This document shows positions 7,142 through 14,959 of a DNA stretch of 17,913 nucleotides, piece by piece. The DNA comes from Candidatus Pelagibacter sp. TMED153 (GTDB taxonomy: Bacteria > Pseudomonadota > Alphaproteobacteria > Pelagibacterales > Pelagibacteraceae). Position 1 is the stretch's first letter; every line of letters starts with the position of its first letter. The position numbers and the translations under genes are program-made. The stretch spans positions 1-17,913 of the forward strand of contig NHHC02000009.1 in NCBI GenBank assembly GCA_002169935.2. Reading direction: 5' to 3'. The notes below the pieces were generated by a model that saw only the letters and a program-made list of their open reading frames with translations, did not search any database and was not told where the DNA came from.

Positions 7142-8644
7142 TTAATTACTTTTTTTAAAAAAACTATTGTACATTTGCCATCCTACTATAACGAGAATAA
7201 CAATCATTATACAAAGAGTAAGGGGCCTATCCCACAAAAAAGTCCAAGATCCGTCACTAATTAATAAAGATCTTCTTAAATTTTCTTCCATTAACCCTCC
7301 AAGTACAAACGCTAATATCAATGGTGGCATTGGAAAATCATAGAGTCTTAATATAGTTGCTACAACTGCAATGCCTATCATTAAAAAAATATCAAAATTA
7401 TTAAATGACATTAAATAAATTCCAGTTACCGAAAAAAATAAAATCATTGGTATCAAAAATGTTCTTGGTACTGCAAGAATCCTTGCAATATAAGGAATTA
7501 AAGGAAGATTAAGAATTAAAAGAACTACCATTCCTATATACATAGACATGATAACCGACCAAAATATTTCTGGATTTGTTTCATATAATCTGGGTCCTGG
7601 CTGAATACCAAATCCCAATAATGCGCCAAGCATTACCGCGGTAGTTCCGCTTCCTGGAATTCCAAGAGTTAAGAGTGGTACAAATGCTCCTGAGCATGCT
7701 GCATTATTTGCGGTTTCAGGCGCTGATAAACCTTGTACACTTCCTTTACCAAACTTTTCTTTTTCCTCCTTATTAACAAAGTTTCTTTCCATTCCATAAG
7801 CTAAGAACGATGCAATCGTTGCTCCTGCTCCAGGTAGTACTCCAATGATAAAACCTAGAATAGAAGAACGTGGTATGGTTTTTGCCATTTGTTTAGTTTC
7901 TTCTTTGCTTATTTTGATTGACCCCAAGTCTGTTAATGAAATTTGTTTTGCAGCTTTAGTAGGATCACTTCCTTTAATTATAATAGTTAAAGCCTCACTC
8001 ATTGCAAATGTAGCCATTACTACTAAAACAAAACTAATACCATCAGATAAATTCATCGTATTGAAAGTAAACCTTGGGATATCAGATAAGGTATCTTGTC
8101 CTACGGACGCTAACATTAATCCTAAAACACACATCATCATTGCTTTTAAAAAATTTCCCTTTGAAGAAAAGGCAGCAACTGCTGTTAAACCTAAAATCAT
8201 TAAACCAAAGTAATCTGGTGATCTAAATGATAGACTTACTTTTGATAAACTTGGTGCTGCAATTAATAAAAAGATTGCTGCAATCGTTCCGCCAGCAAAA
8301 GAACTATAGGCTGCGATAGCTAATGCTTTTCCAGCTTTGCCTTGTTGGGCCATTGGATAACCATCAAAAGATGTTGCTACGGTTCCTGGCACTCCAGGAG
8401 CATTAATGAGAATAGAAGATGTAGAACCTCCGAATACTGCACCATAATAAACACCAGCCATCAAAATTAAACCAGTTGCAGGATCAAATCCGTAAGTAAT
8501 TGGGATCATTAAAGCGATTGCCGTCATTGGCCCTAAACCAGGAAGCATTCCAATGATAGTTCCTGTAAAACATCCAATCATCACCATTAAAAGGTTTTGA
8601 AAAGATAAAGCGGTTTTTAATCCAATGAGTATTCCTTCTATCAT
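7142..8644 (-). CDS. tctA: Tripartite tricarboxylate-type transporter, large membrane subunit TctA
   Basis: The large permease of a TTT transporter, which imports a carboxylate using the ion gradient and a periplasmic TctC protein. It is 500 residues with about 11-12 hydrophobic segments, standard for TctA. The family's repeated glycine-rich blocks are plain: GTIIGMLPGLGPMTAIALMIP (28-48) and GFIIGVLPGAGATIASFLAYG (264-284). Others are GVYYGAVFGGSTSSILINAPG (64-84), DGYPMAQQGKAGKALAI (94-110) and a second APETANNAACSG block near 308. Its ATG overlaps the tctB stop by four bases (ATGA), so the two are coupled. Substrate cannot be read from TctA; context suggests a dicarboxylate. Confidence 0.95.
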   Translation of the reverse strand: MIEGILIGLKTALSFQNLLMVMIGCFTGTIIGMLPGLGPMTAIALMIPITYGFDPATGLILMAGVYYGAVFGGSTSSILINAPGVPGTVATSFDGYPMAQQGKAGKALAIAAYSSFAGGTIAAIFLLIAAPSLSKVSLSFRSPDYFGLMILGLTAVAAFSSKGNFLKAMMMCVLGLMLASVGQDTLSDIPRFTFNTMNLSDGISFVLVVMATFAMSEALTIIIKGSDPTKAAKQISLTDLGSIKISKEETKQMAKTIPRSSILGFIIGVLPGAGATIASFLAYGMERNFVNKEEKEKFGKGSVQGLSAPETANNAACSGAFVPLLTLGIPGSGTTAVMLGALLGFGIQPGPRLYETNPEIFWSVIMSMYIGMVVLLILNLPLIPYIARILAVPRTFLIPMILFFSVTGIYLMSFNNFDIFLMIGIAVVATILRLYDFPMPPLILAFVLGGLMEENLRRSLLISDGSWTFLWDRPLTLCIMIVILVIVGWQMYNSFFKKSN

Positions 8645-9111
8645 CCCATTATCCCTAAATATTTTAATAATGGATCTCTAAGGTATACAGCTAGCAAACC
8701 ATGAAGAAGGTACATGAAGATTGCAACAAAAGGGAAAGAAAAAATTAAGATATATTTCCATCTTCTCTCTCCTAAAAAGTAATAAGAAAATACTAAAAAT
8801 AAAGAAGTTGATAAAAAGAAACCTGCTTTAAGTATAGTCGCTCCATAAATAGTCATTGTTACAACTAGTAAAATTGTTTTTTTAAATTCTAAGTGTGTTG
8901 GATCAATTTTAATAGGCTTACGATCAGGTAAAACTATTTTTAATCCTGCAAAAAACATGCCAGCATAACCTAAATAAATTGGAAAAGTTTTAGCGTTAAA
9001 TGCTGCGCCCTCATCGAAAGCAAAAACCTGTATTTGATGTGCTGTGTATAAATAAAAGGCCGATAAAACAAAGAAGAGCAGCGAAATAATTTTTACTGAA
9101 TTTATTTTCAC
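8641..9111 (-). CDS. tctB: Tripartite tricarboxylate-type transporter, small membrane subunit TctB
   Basis: The small, poorly conserved membrane subunit of the TTT transporter, 156 residues with four hydrophobic segments at about 5-25, 47-60, 77-110 and 117-140. Identity rests on size, topology and position between tctC and tctA. It starts with GTG at 9111, supported by AGGGAG four to five bases upstream; no better ATG exists in this frame. It follows tctC by 23 bases and overlaps tctA by four. Confidence 0.88.
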   Translation of the reverse strand: MKINSVKIISLLFFVLSAFYLYTAHQIQVFAFDEGAAFNAKTFPIYLGYAGMFFAGLKIVLPDRKPIKIDPTHLEFKKTILLVVTMTIYGATILKAGFFLSTSLFLVFSYYFLGERRWKYILIFSFPFVAIFMYLLHGLLAVYLRDPLLKYLGIMG

Positions 9112-9134
9112 TGCTCTCCCTCTAAATTAATTGA

Positions 9135-10115
9135 CTAGATTACGCCTAGTTCCTGCATTAACTTTGTCATTTCTTTAGTTTGTTTCTTTAAGAAACTGTC
9201 AAATTTACTACCTGGATTATAAATATTTACCCAAGCATTTCTTTTTCTAACTGTTTCCCATTCAGAAGTTTTTTGAACATCGCCTAACATTTTAGCAATC
9301 TTCTTAACATCTCCACCTGACATACTCTTAGGAGCAAAGAAACCTCTCCAGTTAACAAACTGAACATTGAATCCTTGTTCTTTTAAAGTTGGAACTTCTG
9401 GAGCATCACCCACTCTTTTAGGAGCAGTAATACCAATAATTCTCACTTGATCTCTAGCACCCATTACTTCTCCCAAACCAGTTGAAAGAATTTGAGTTTC
9501 ACCTGATAAAAGTCCGGCTAAAGCTTTACCACCAGCATCATAAGGTACGTAAACTACGTTGTTGGGGTTTGCGCCAGCTTTTTTAAATGCAAGAGCACCG
9601 ATTAAATGGTCCATGCTTCCTCTTACTGAGCCACCAGCCATTTTAATTGACTTAGGATCTTTATTGTAAGCATCCACTACATCTTTGAAGTTTTTGTATG
9701 GTGAATTTTTAGCAACTGCGATTGCGCCGTAGTCACCGATTACACCAGCGATTGGTTTAACATCTTTATAAGATAACACACCAGATCCTTTAACATAACC
9801 TTTGTGTCTAGTGATTGATCTTAATACTAAAGGTGTTGACTGAACTAATACAGTTCCTTCTGGCTTCGAATTAATTATATAAGATAGAGCTTTTCCTCCA
9901 CCACCACCTGACATATTTTCATATGAAGCACTTTTTAGAAAACCAGCTTTAGTTAAAGCTTCTCCAGTTCCTCTAGCAGTTCCATCCCAACCACCTCCAG
10001 CACCGCCACCGATAATGAAGTGTAACTTATCAATAGCAAAACTTGTTGATGAGATTGATGCAAAAAGAACAGTAGCAAAAACTAAGCTAATCAATTTTTT
10101 CAAATTATTATACAT
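9135..10115 (-). CDS. tctC: TTT transporter periplasmic substrate-binding protein TctC (Bug family)
   Basis: The periplasmic binding protein that captures the carboxylate for TctAB. It is 326 residues with a signal peptide (1-27, cleavage after SFA). The mature protein shows the two ligand-loop regions of the Bug/TctC fold: GGGAGGGWDGTARGTGEAL (36-54) and YENMSGGGGGKALSYI (65-80). These are followed by GAIAVAKNSPY, the GGSVRGSMDH loop and VPYDAGGKALAGLLSGE. The GGGWDGTAR loop replaces the more common GGxxDxxAR. AGGAG lies 7 bases before the ATG. It has its own promoter-like element 30 bases upstream and lies 86 bases downstream of glaH on the same strand. Ligand is inferred, not shown; see the glutarate finding. 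Confidence 0.94.
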   Translation of the reverse strand: MYNNLKKLISLVFATVLFASISSTSFAIDKLHFIIGGGAGGGWDGTARGTGEALTKAGFLKSASYENMSGGGGGKALSYIINSKPEGTVLVQSTPLVLRSITRHKGYVKGSGVLSYKDVKPIAGVIGDYGAIAVAKNSPYKNFKDVVDAYNKDPKSIKMAGGSVRGSMDHLIGALAFKKAGANPNNVVYVPYDAGGKALAGLLSGETQILSTGLGEVMGARDQVRIIGITAPKRVGDAPEVPTLKEQGFNVQFVNWRGFFAPKSMSGGDVKKIAKMLGDVQKTSEWETVRKRNAWVNIYNPGSKFDSFLKKQTKEMTKLMQELGVI

Positions 10116-10144
10116 ATTTTTCTCCTGTTAATTAATTAGTCTTT

Positions 10145-10173
10145 ATTAAAGATGAATGTTAAGACAGAGTCAA
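10145..10173 (-). promoter_or_regulatory. Predicted sigma-70 promoter of tctCBA
   Basis: On the minus strand, -35 TTGACT (10168-10173), a 17-base spacer and -10 TTTAAT (10145-10150) lie upstream of tctC. The -10 and spacing match the DoxX promoter in this window exactly. A start near 10138 would leave a 5' leader of about 23 bases holding the AGGAG ribosome site. So tctCBA can be transcribed separately from glaH, although read-through from glaH is also possible because no terminator is seen in the gap. Confidence 0.6.
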
Positions 10174-10201
10174 TATCCAATTTTCGCTAGACGTTCTCAT
10201 T

Positions 10202-11098
10202 TTAATTAAAGAAAGTGCCTCTTATTCTTAATAACTCTCTACTTAAATTATTATTTTCTTTAAATGCTTTTCTTCCATGTAGCCAAAAATAATTATTAGA
10301 AAATATTGTTGATCCTACAGGTAAAGGAAGCTCAATTTTATTTTTACTCTCCTCTAGGCAATCAGAAAGCCTTTGTAGATATAAACCTTGTTCCATGTTT
10401 TTTGGTTCAGGAAATTGATCAATATAAGAAATTATGGGCTTACCTTCCCTGTCTTTTTTAAAAACTGGGTGTTCTACTTTATATTCTACATTTTTACTTT
10501 TGGGAGATCCCCACACAAAATTTTGTTGTCCCACAGGATTATTGCTTAATTCTTCTAAATGCTCCCAGTCATCCAAATGTAGAATAACACTTTCACCTCC
10601 CGAAACTCCTTGTTCTTCCATCTTGGTCATTATTAACCAATCAGTCTTTTCTTTAACATAAGTACCATCTGTATGCAGATCTAATTTTGTATAGGCTTTT
10701 CTCAAATAGGAGTCGCTATTATCTGAATGTTTAACATAAAACCTGGCATAATATTTTTCACTCATTGAGTCAAAATTTGGATTTCCAACTAAATAAGCAA
10801 GTCCTGTTGAAAGTTTAACTAAAAAATCTTTGTCAAATTTCTTGTTATTAATTTCTGGTTCAATGATTGCTGTGCCCGTCTTTCTGTCATTTATTATTTT
10901 ATTAAGAGTAGTGCTTAATTTGTTTTCAAAAACTCCATCTAAACTTTTCGCCAAACTAAATCTTGAAAAAGGTTTATATTCTAAGGATGTAATTGTGTGT
11001 TTTTTAAAAGGGAAGATAAGTCTGTCTAGGTCTTTATGATTTATATTTATAACTTGTACCCTTTTAGACTTCGTATGATTATTAATAGTAAAGCTCAT
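10202..11098 (-). CDS. glaH: Glutarate 2-hydroxylase GlaH (CsiD family, Fe(II)/2-oxoglutarate dioxygenase)
   Basis: Cytoplasmic dioxygenase that converts glutarate, 2-oxoglutarate and O2 to L-2-hydroxyglutarate, succinate and CO2, a step in lysine, cadaverine or 5-aminovalerate breakdown. The match to E. coli CsiD is strong from memory: SLEYKPFSRFSLAK (38-51), NFDSMSEKYYARFYVK (108-123), NSDSYLR (127-133), ELHxDGTYV-like LDLHTDGTYV (139-148), LHLDDWEHL (173-181), YIDQF (225-229) and NNYFWLHGR (268-276). The iron ligands read as H142, D144 and H274. The Arg that binds 2-oxoglutarate lies in SRELLRIRG (286-294). It is 298 residues against about 325 in E. coli, short mainly at the N-terminus. 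No lhgO or gabDT follows, unlike E. coli; instead tctCBA does. The gene diverges from puuE across 21 bases. Confidence 0.93.
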   Translation of the reverse strand: MSFTINNHTKSKRVQVININHKDLDRLIFPFKKHTITSLEYKPFSRFSLAKSLDGVFENKLSTTLNKIINDRKTGTAIIEPEINNKKFDKDFLVKLSTGLAYLVGNPNFDSMSEKYYARFYVKHSDNSDSYLRKAYTKLDLHTDGTYVKEKTDWLIMTKMEEQGVSGGESVILHLDDWEHLEELSNNPVGQQNFVWGSPKSKNVEYKVEHPVFKKDREGKPIISYIDQFPEPKNMEQGLYLQRLSDCLEESKNKIELPLPVGSTIFSNNYFWLHGRKAFKENNNLSRELLRIRGTFFN

Positions 11099-11100
11099 AA

Positions 11101-11116
11101 ATAATGTATATATTAT
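11101..11116. promoter_or_regulatory. Near-perfect palindrome between glaH and puuE
   Basis: The sequence ATAATGTATATATTAT reads as its own reverse complement except for one pair (seven of eight pairs match). It fills most of the 21-base gap between the divergent glaH and puuE starts. A dimeric repressor or activator could bind here and control both genes, but the DNA is very AT-rich, so chance is possible. No good -35/-10 pair was found for either gene. Confidence 0.4.
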
Positions 11117-11119
11117 GTC

Positions 11120-12025
11120 ATGGTTAAAAAATATCCAAGAGACATGGTTGGTTATGGTTCGAAAAATACTAAGGTTATTTGGCCAAATAATGCAAAACTA
11201 GCTCTTCAAATAGTACTTAATTATGAAGAAGGAGCTGAAAACTCAGTTCTTCACGGTGATAGATATTCTGAATCTTTTCTTTCAGAAATAATTGGAGCTC
11301 AGCCAATTAGAGGTAGACACATTAATATGGAATCTCTTTACGAATACGGTTCTAAAAGAGGATTTTGGAGATTGCATGATCTTTTTCAAGAGAAAAAAAT
11401 ACCTATTACAATTTTTGGAGTGGCAATGGCTCTGGATAGAAACCCCGAGGTTTGTAATGCAATTAAAAATTCAAATTATGAAGTTGCCTGTCACGGGTGG
11501 AGATGGATAGATTATCAAAAGATAAAAAAATCTGTCGAAAAAAAACATATGGATTTAGCAATAAAAACTATGAAAAAAATTTTTGGTCAACGCCCTCTTG
11601 GCTGGTATACAGGAAGGTGTAGTCCTAACACTCGAGACTTAGTCATGAGTGAGGGTGGTTTTTTGTATGATAGCGACTCCTATAGTGATGATCTCCCCTA
11701 TTGGGAAAAAAGAGGCAAAAAAAAACAATTAATTATTCCTTATACTTTAGACAATAATGATATGAGATTTGCTACCAATCAGGGTTTTAATTGCGGAGAC
11801 CAATTTTTTAATTATTTAAAAGATAGTTTTGATGTGCTTTATAAAGAAGGTGAAAAGAATCCAAAAATGATGTCAGTGGGTTTACATTGTAGGTTAGTAG
11901 GAAAACCGGGTAGATTAAAATCTCTTGAAAAATTCCTAGACTATGTTTTAAAACATGAAGATGTTTGGATATGCAAAAGAATAGAAATTGCTAAACATTG
12001 GATCAAAAAATATTCAAATATATAA
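11120..12025 (+). CDS. puuE: Allantoinase PuuE (polysaccharide-deacetylase-like)
   Basis: Opens the hydantoin ring of allantoin to give allantoate, in the cytoplasm. This is the PuuE type, a NodB/polysaccharide deacetylase fold recruited to this reaction and unrelated to the amidohydrolase allantoinase AllB. Its 301 residues are the normal length. It follows characterised PuuE closely: YPRDMVGYGS (5-14), NYEEGAENSVLHGD (34-47), INMESLYEYGSRxG-like block (68-81), CHGWRWIDYQ (124-133), GWYTGRCSPNTR (161-172), YDSDSYSDDLPYW (183-195), IPYTLDNNDMRF (206-217) and GLHCRLVGKPGR (254-265). It is the first gene of puuE-alc-allA; alc starts 7 bases after its stop. No ribosome site precedes the ATG, and the gap to glaH is too short for a separate leader, so a leaderless mRNA is plausible. 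Confidence 0.95.
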   Translation: MVKKYPRDMVGYGSKNTKVIWPNNAKLALQIVLNYEEGAENSVLHGDRYSESFLSEIIGAQPIRGRHINMESLYEYGSKRGFWRLHDLFQEKKIPITIFGVAMALDRNPEVCNAIKNSNYEVACHGWRWIDYQKIKKSVEKKHMDLAIKTMKKIFGQRPLGWYTGRCSPNTRDLVMSEGGFLYDSDSYSDDLPYWEKRGKKKQLIIPYTLDNNDMRFATNQGFNCGDQFFNYLKDSFDVLYKEGEKNPKMMSVGLHCRLVGKPGRLKSLEKFLDYVLKHEDVWICKRIEIAKHWIKKYSNI

Positions 12026-12032
12026 ATTTAAA

Positions 12033-13019
12033 ATGTCTAAAAAAAAAAATATTTATTTAAATGGATTAATTGATTTAGCTCAAACAAGACTTGGTACTAA
12101 AGTTGTTTATAAGACTGATGAATTTTTTGCTTCAGCATCAAGAATACTTAATTCAGTACCACCAGTATTCAAAGAAGGTGTTTTTGATAAACATGGGAAA
12201 TGGATGGATGGATGGGAGACAAGAAGAAAAAGAGGACCGGGCCACGACTATCTGGTTATTAAATTAGGTAAGCCTGGGAGGATACATAAGGTAGATATTG
12301 ACACTTCTTTCTTTAATGGGAATCAACCAAATAAAGTTTCATTGTATGCTTGTATTTCAGGTAAGAAATTACCAAGCAAAAAAACTAATTGGATTAAAAT
12401 TTTAAACAAAAAAAAAACCAAACCAAACAGCCATCATTTTTTTAATATTAAAAACAATTCAATCTTTACTCACGTAAGACTTAATATATTTCCTGACGGT
12501 GGAGTTGCGAGACTAAGAGTGTTTGGAAAAATTGAAACCAAAAAGTTAAGTAAAAAAGAAAATAATTTAACTTCTATTTTGAATGGTGCGGCTCCTATCG
12601 CATGTAATAACGAACATTTTGGAAGAGCTGAAAATGTCTTAGCCCCGGGGAAAGGGAAAAATATGGGAGATGGTTGGGAAACCAGAAGAAGCAGAGGAAA
12701 AAATTTTGATTGGATTATTATAAGATGTGCTGCTACTGCTTTAATAAAAAAAATACAAATAGACACACATCACTTTAAAGGAAATTACCCTGACAAATGC
12801 TCAATACAAGCCGCCTATATAAAAAAGAATATTTCACCAAAAAAAATTGTTTCGAAGTCAAAAAATTGGAGATTGTTATTGAATAAAGTAAAATTAAAAG
12901 GCCACAAAAAACATAATTTTAAGAATAAATTAATGAAAAAGGAAAAGATAAACTATCTAAGAGTAAATATTTTTCCTGACGGTGGAATTTCAAGAATAAG
13001 AGTTTTTGGAAAACAGTAA
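12033..13019 (+). CDS. alc: Allantoicase
   Basis: Hydrolyses allantoate to ureidoglycolate and urea, the second step of allantoin breakdown. The 328-residue protein has the diagnostic internal duplication. Repeat one holds MDGWETRRKRGPGHD (58-72), VDIDTSFFNGNQP (87-99) and RLNIFPDGGVARLRVFG (149-165). Repeat two holds GDGWETRRSRGKNFD (212-226), IQIDTHHFKGNYP (241-253) and RVNIFPDGGISRIRVFG (310-326). I chose the ATG at 12033, seven bases after the puuE stop. An earlier in-frame ATG at 11988 lies inside puuE and adds 15 residues unlike the family. allA begins two bases after its stop. The linker segments are unusually rich in lysine, matching local composition. Confidence 0.95.
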   Translation: MSKKKNIYLNGLIDLAQTRLGTKVVYKTDEFFASASRILNSVPPVFKEGVFDKHGKWMDGWETRRKRGPGHDYLVIKLGKPGRIHKVDIDTSFFNGNQPNKVSLYACISGKKLPSKKTNWIKILNKKKTKPNSHHFFNIKNNSIFTHVRLNIFPDGGVARLRVFGKIETKKLSKKENNLTSILNGAAPIACNNEHFGRAENVLAPGKGKNMGDGWETRRSRGKNFDWIIIRCAATALIKKIQIDTHHFKGNYPDKCSIQAAYIKKNISPKKIVSKSKNWRLLLNKVKLKGHKKHNFKNKLMKKEKINYLRVNIFPDGGISRIRVFGKQ

Positions 13020-13021
13020 TA

Positions 13022-13516
13022 ATGGAAATTTTAATTAAACCTGAGCCAATTAGCAGAGAAAATTTCTCTTTGTTCGGGGACGTTTTGACTACAAAAGGGT
13101 TTAACGCAATTAGTATAAATGATGGATATGCTGAACGATTTGATGATATCGCTAAACTAAATACTTCAGCAAGTAATGGTCAAACTAAAATTAGTATTTT
13201 TTCTGCTATTAAAAGAACTTTTCCAATGAAAATTAACATGTTGGAACAACACCCTTTAGGAAGTCAGGCTTTTATTCCCATGAAAGAAACTACTTTTTTA
13301 ACTTTTGTTGCACCAGCCGCTGATAAACCTGATTTAAAAAAAATAAAAGCTTTTATTGTTCCTTCAGGTATTGGAATTAATTACAATCCAGGAACTTGGC
13401 ATTTTCCTCTTATATCTACAGAGAATATGAATTTTCTTGTTATTGATAGAAAAGGTTCTGGTGAAAATCTTAAAGTAATTAAATTCGAAAAGGAAAATAT
13501 TATTTTAGACTATTAA
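13022..13516 (+). CDS. allA: Ureidoglycolate lyase
   Basis: Splits ureidoglycolate into glyoxylate and urea, the last step of the ureide branch encoded here. At 164 residues it matches the AllA family length of about 160-170. Motifs shared with E. coli AllA are INDGYAERFDD (32-42), LEQHPLGSQAFIPM (74-87), DKPDLKKIKAFI (101-112), GINYNPGTWHFPL (118-130) and LVIDRKGSGEN (139-149). The His and Glu residues of these cupin-type blocks are the expected metal or substrate site. It starts two bases after alc, so the three genes form one transcript that ends at the hairpin just beyond the stop. The urea made would need a urease or export; neither is in this window. Confidence 0.95.
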   Translation: MEILIKPEPISRENFSLFGDVLTTKGFNAISINDGYAERFDDIAKLNTSASNGQTKISIFSAIKRTFPMKINMLEQHPLGSQAFIPMKETTFLTFVAPAADKPDLKKIKAFIVPSGIGINYNPGTWHFPLISTENMNFLVIDRKGSGENLKVIKFEKENIILDY

Positions 13517-13544
13517 AACCCGCCGCTGTAAAGCGGCGAGTTTT
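13515..13544. terminator. Bidirectional hairpin terminator between allA and the NCS1 gene
   Basis: A GC-rich stem in AT-rich DNA: CGCCGCT (13521-13527), loop GTAA, AGCGGCG (13532-13538). After one mismatch (C13520/A13539), AAAAC (13515-13519) pairs with GTTTT (13540-13544). Read either way it gives a stem followed by a T-rich tail, so it can end both the plus-strand puuE-alc-allA transcript and the minus-strand permease transcript. Confidence 0.85.
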
Positions 13545-13552
13545 GTATAATT

Positions 13553-14959
13553 TTATCTTTTTGATGTTGTTAAATGAATAGCAGCGCCTAAGAATGCTCC
13601 AATGATCCAAGCATAACCGCCTAAACTTTGTAGCATAGGATGCCAAACTGTTAACACTGAGAATATTCCTGCGATAACCCAAGCTGCGAAAGCTTTTTTA
13701 TTCCATCCTCCGCCATAATAATAAGCTCCTGATTTCTTATCAGAGAAAAGTTCATTAACATTAAGTCTACCTTTCTTGATAATATAGTAATCAGCTATCA
13801 TGATACCGTAAACAGGTGCTAATATAGCTCCTAAAGTGTTTACGAATGGAAACATTCCGATTTGACTTATAACTGAAACCCAGAAAGCACCAATTATAAA
13901 ACCAACTATTGCTGTTATCAATCCGCCTTTTTTAAAATCTATCTTACTAGGAACAAGATTAGATAAGTCATAAGCTGGTGGAATAAAGTTTGCAACGAGG
14001 TTAATACCAATTGTAGCTGCAAAAAACGCAAAAGCTGCAATGATAGTTAAACCTAGGTTACCTACTCTTTCAACTATTTCAGTTGGATTTGTTAATGTTT
14101 CACCAAAAACCGATACTGTTCCTGCTGTTACCATTAATGCAATGAAAGAAAATAAAACAATGTTACCTGGTAAACCATATAGATTACCTTTTTTCATTTC
14201 TTTTTCATTTTTGACAAATCTCGAGAAGTCACCAAAGTTTATTACAACTGCTGCAAAATAAGCTACCATAGTACCAAAAATTGCAAAAAATGCTGCAACG
14301 GTACCCCCTTGATAGTCTCCTACTCCCGCGAAAATATTTCCAACTTCAGATATAAGTCCTCCGCCAGCTTTTGCCCAGATTATAAGCATTAATAAAATCA
14401 TGATCGCATAAACTGCTGGACCTGCAAAGTTTAGAAATTTTCTTATTAAATCAATACCATTCCAAAACAGATAAATTTGAAACAATGCTACAAAAATAAA
14501 TGAAACCCACTCAATATCATTCATTCCTAATAAAGTTCCGTCTCCACCTGAGCTTCCTGATAAAGCTTTAAGTAACAAAGCAACTGCTGTAGATGCAAAA
14601 TAAGTTTGAGCACCATACCAAAACATTGCAACAATACCTCTTACCATTGCTGGAAAGTTTGCCCCGTATACCCCCATACTTACTCGCGCGAAAACTGGAT
14701 ACGGTATTCCGTGTTTTACACTAGGACTTCCTGATAAATTTACTAACCACATTATAAAGAAACCTGCTAAAATCAACGCTAAGAATACTAACCAGCCATT
14801 AATTCCGTATGTTAAAAACAAAGACGCAGCTAAAGTATACCCGAATAAACTTTGCACATCATTTGCCCACACGTTAAAGATTTCAAACCAACCCCACTTC
14901 TTATCGATTCTTTCAGTTGGTGCTAAATCTTTATTATATAGCCTTTTAGAATTAGCCAT
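13553..14959 (-). CDS. NCS1-family nucleobase/hydantoin/allantoin-type cation symporter
   Basis: A 12-helix sodium- or proton-coupled importer of the nucleobase:cation symporter-1 family, whose members carry cytosine, uracil, allantoin or hydantoins. The N-terminus has the family hallmark NKDLAPTERIDKKWGWFEIF (8-27). Later come GIPYPVFARVSMGVYGANFPA, MFWYGAQTYF and, on helix 8-9, VANFIPPAYDLSNLVPSKI. The length of 468 residues is typical. The start at 14959 is chosen because GGGGG lies four bases upstream. A longer frame from 15028 would add 23 residues of poor fit. It converges on allA, so allantoin or a close ureide is the likely cargo, but this rests on context. Its 5' leader is long and may be structured. 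Confidence 0.88.
   Translation of the reverse strand: MANSKRLYNKDLAPTERIDKKWGWFEIFNVWANDVQSLFGYTLAASLFLTYGINGWLVFLALILAGFFIMWLVNLSGSPSVKHGIPYPVFARVSMGVYGANFPAMVRGIVAMFWYGAQTYFASTAVALLLKALSGSSGGDGTLLGMNDIEWVSFIFVALFQIYLFWNGIDLIRKFLNFAGPAVYAIMILLMLIIWAKAGGGLISEVGNIFAGVGDYQGGTVAAFFAIFGTMVAYFAAVVINFGDFSRFVKNEKEMKKGNLYGLPGNIVLFSFIALMVTAGTVSVFGETLTNPTEIVERVGNLGLTIIAAFAFFAATIGINLVANFIPPAYDLSNLVPSKIDFKKGGLITAIVGFIIGAFWVSVISQIGMFPFVNTLGAILAPVYGIMIADYYIIKKGRLNVNELFSDKKSGAYYYGGGWNKKAFAAWVIAGIFSVLTVWHPMLQSLGGYAWIIGAFLGAAIHLTTSKR

Noticed and set aside
7150..7163. T7A7 self-complementary run near the tctA/doxX convergence as a terminator
   Set aside because: It has no GC stem and no loop and lies inside the last codons of tctA.
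7845..8213. Open plus-strand frame of 122 codons opposite tctA
   Set aside because: Antisense to conserved TctA sequence with intact family motifs; a by-product of AT-rich composition.
11988..12032. Earlier ATG for alc at 11988
   Set aside because: It lies inside puuE and adds 15 residues unlike the family; the ATG at 12033 fits the intergenic spacing.
12470..12766. Open minus-strand frame of 98 codons opposite alc
   Set aside because: It covers the conserved second repeat of allantoicase and shows no domain of its own.
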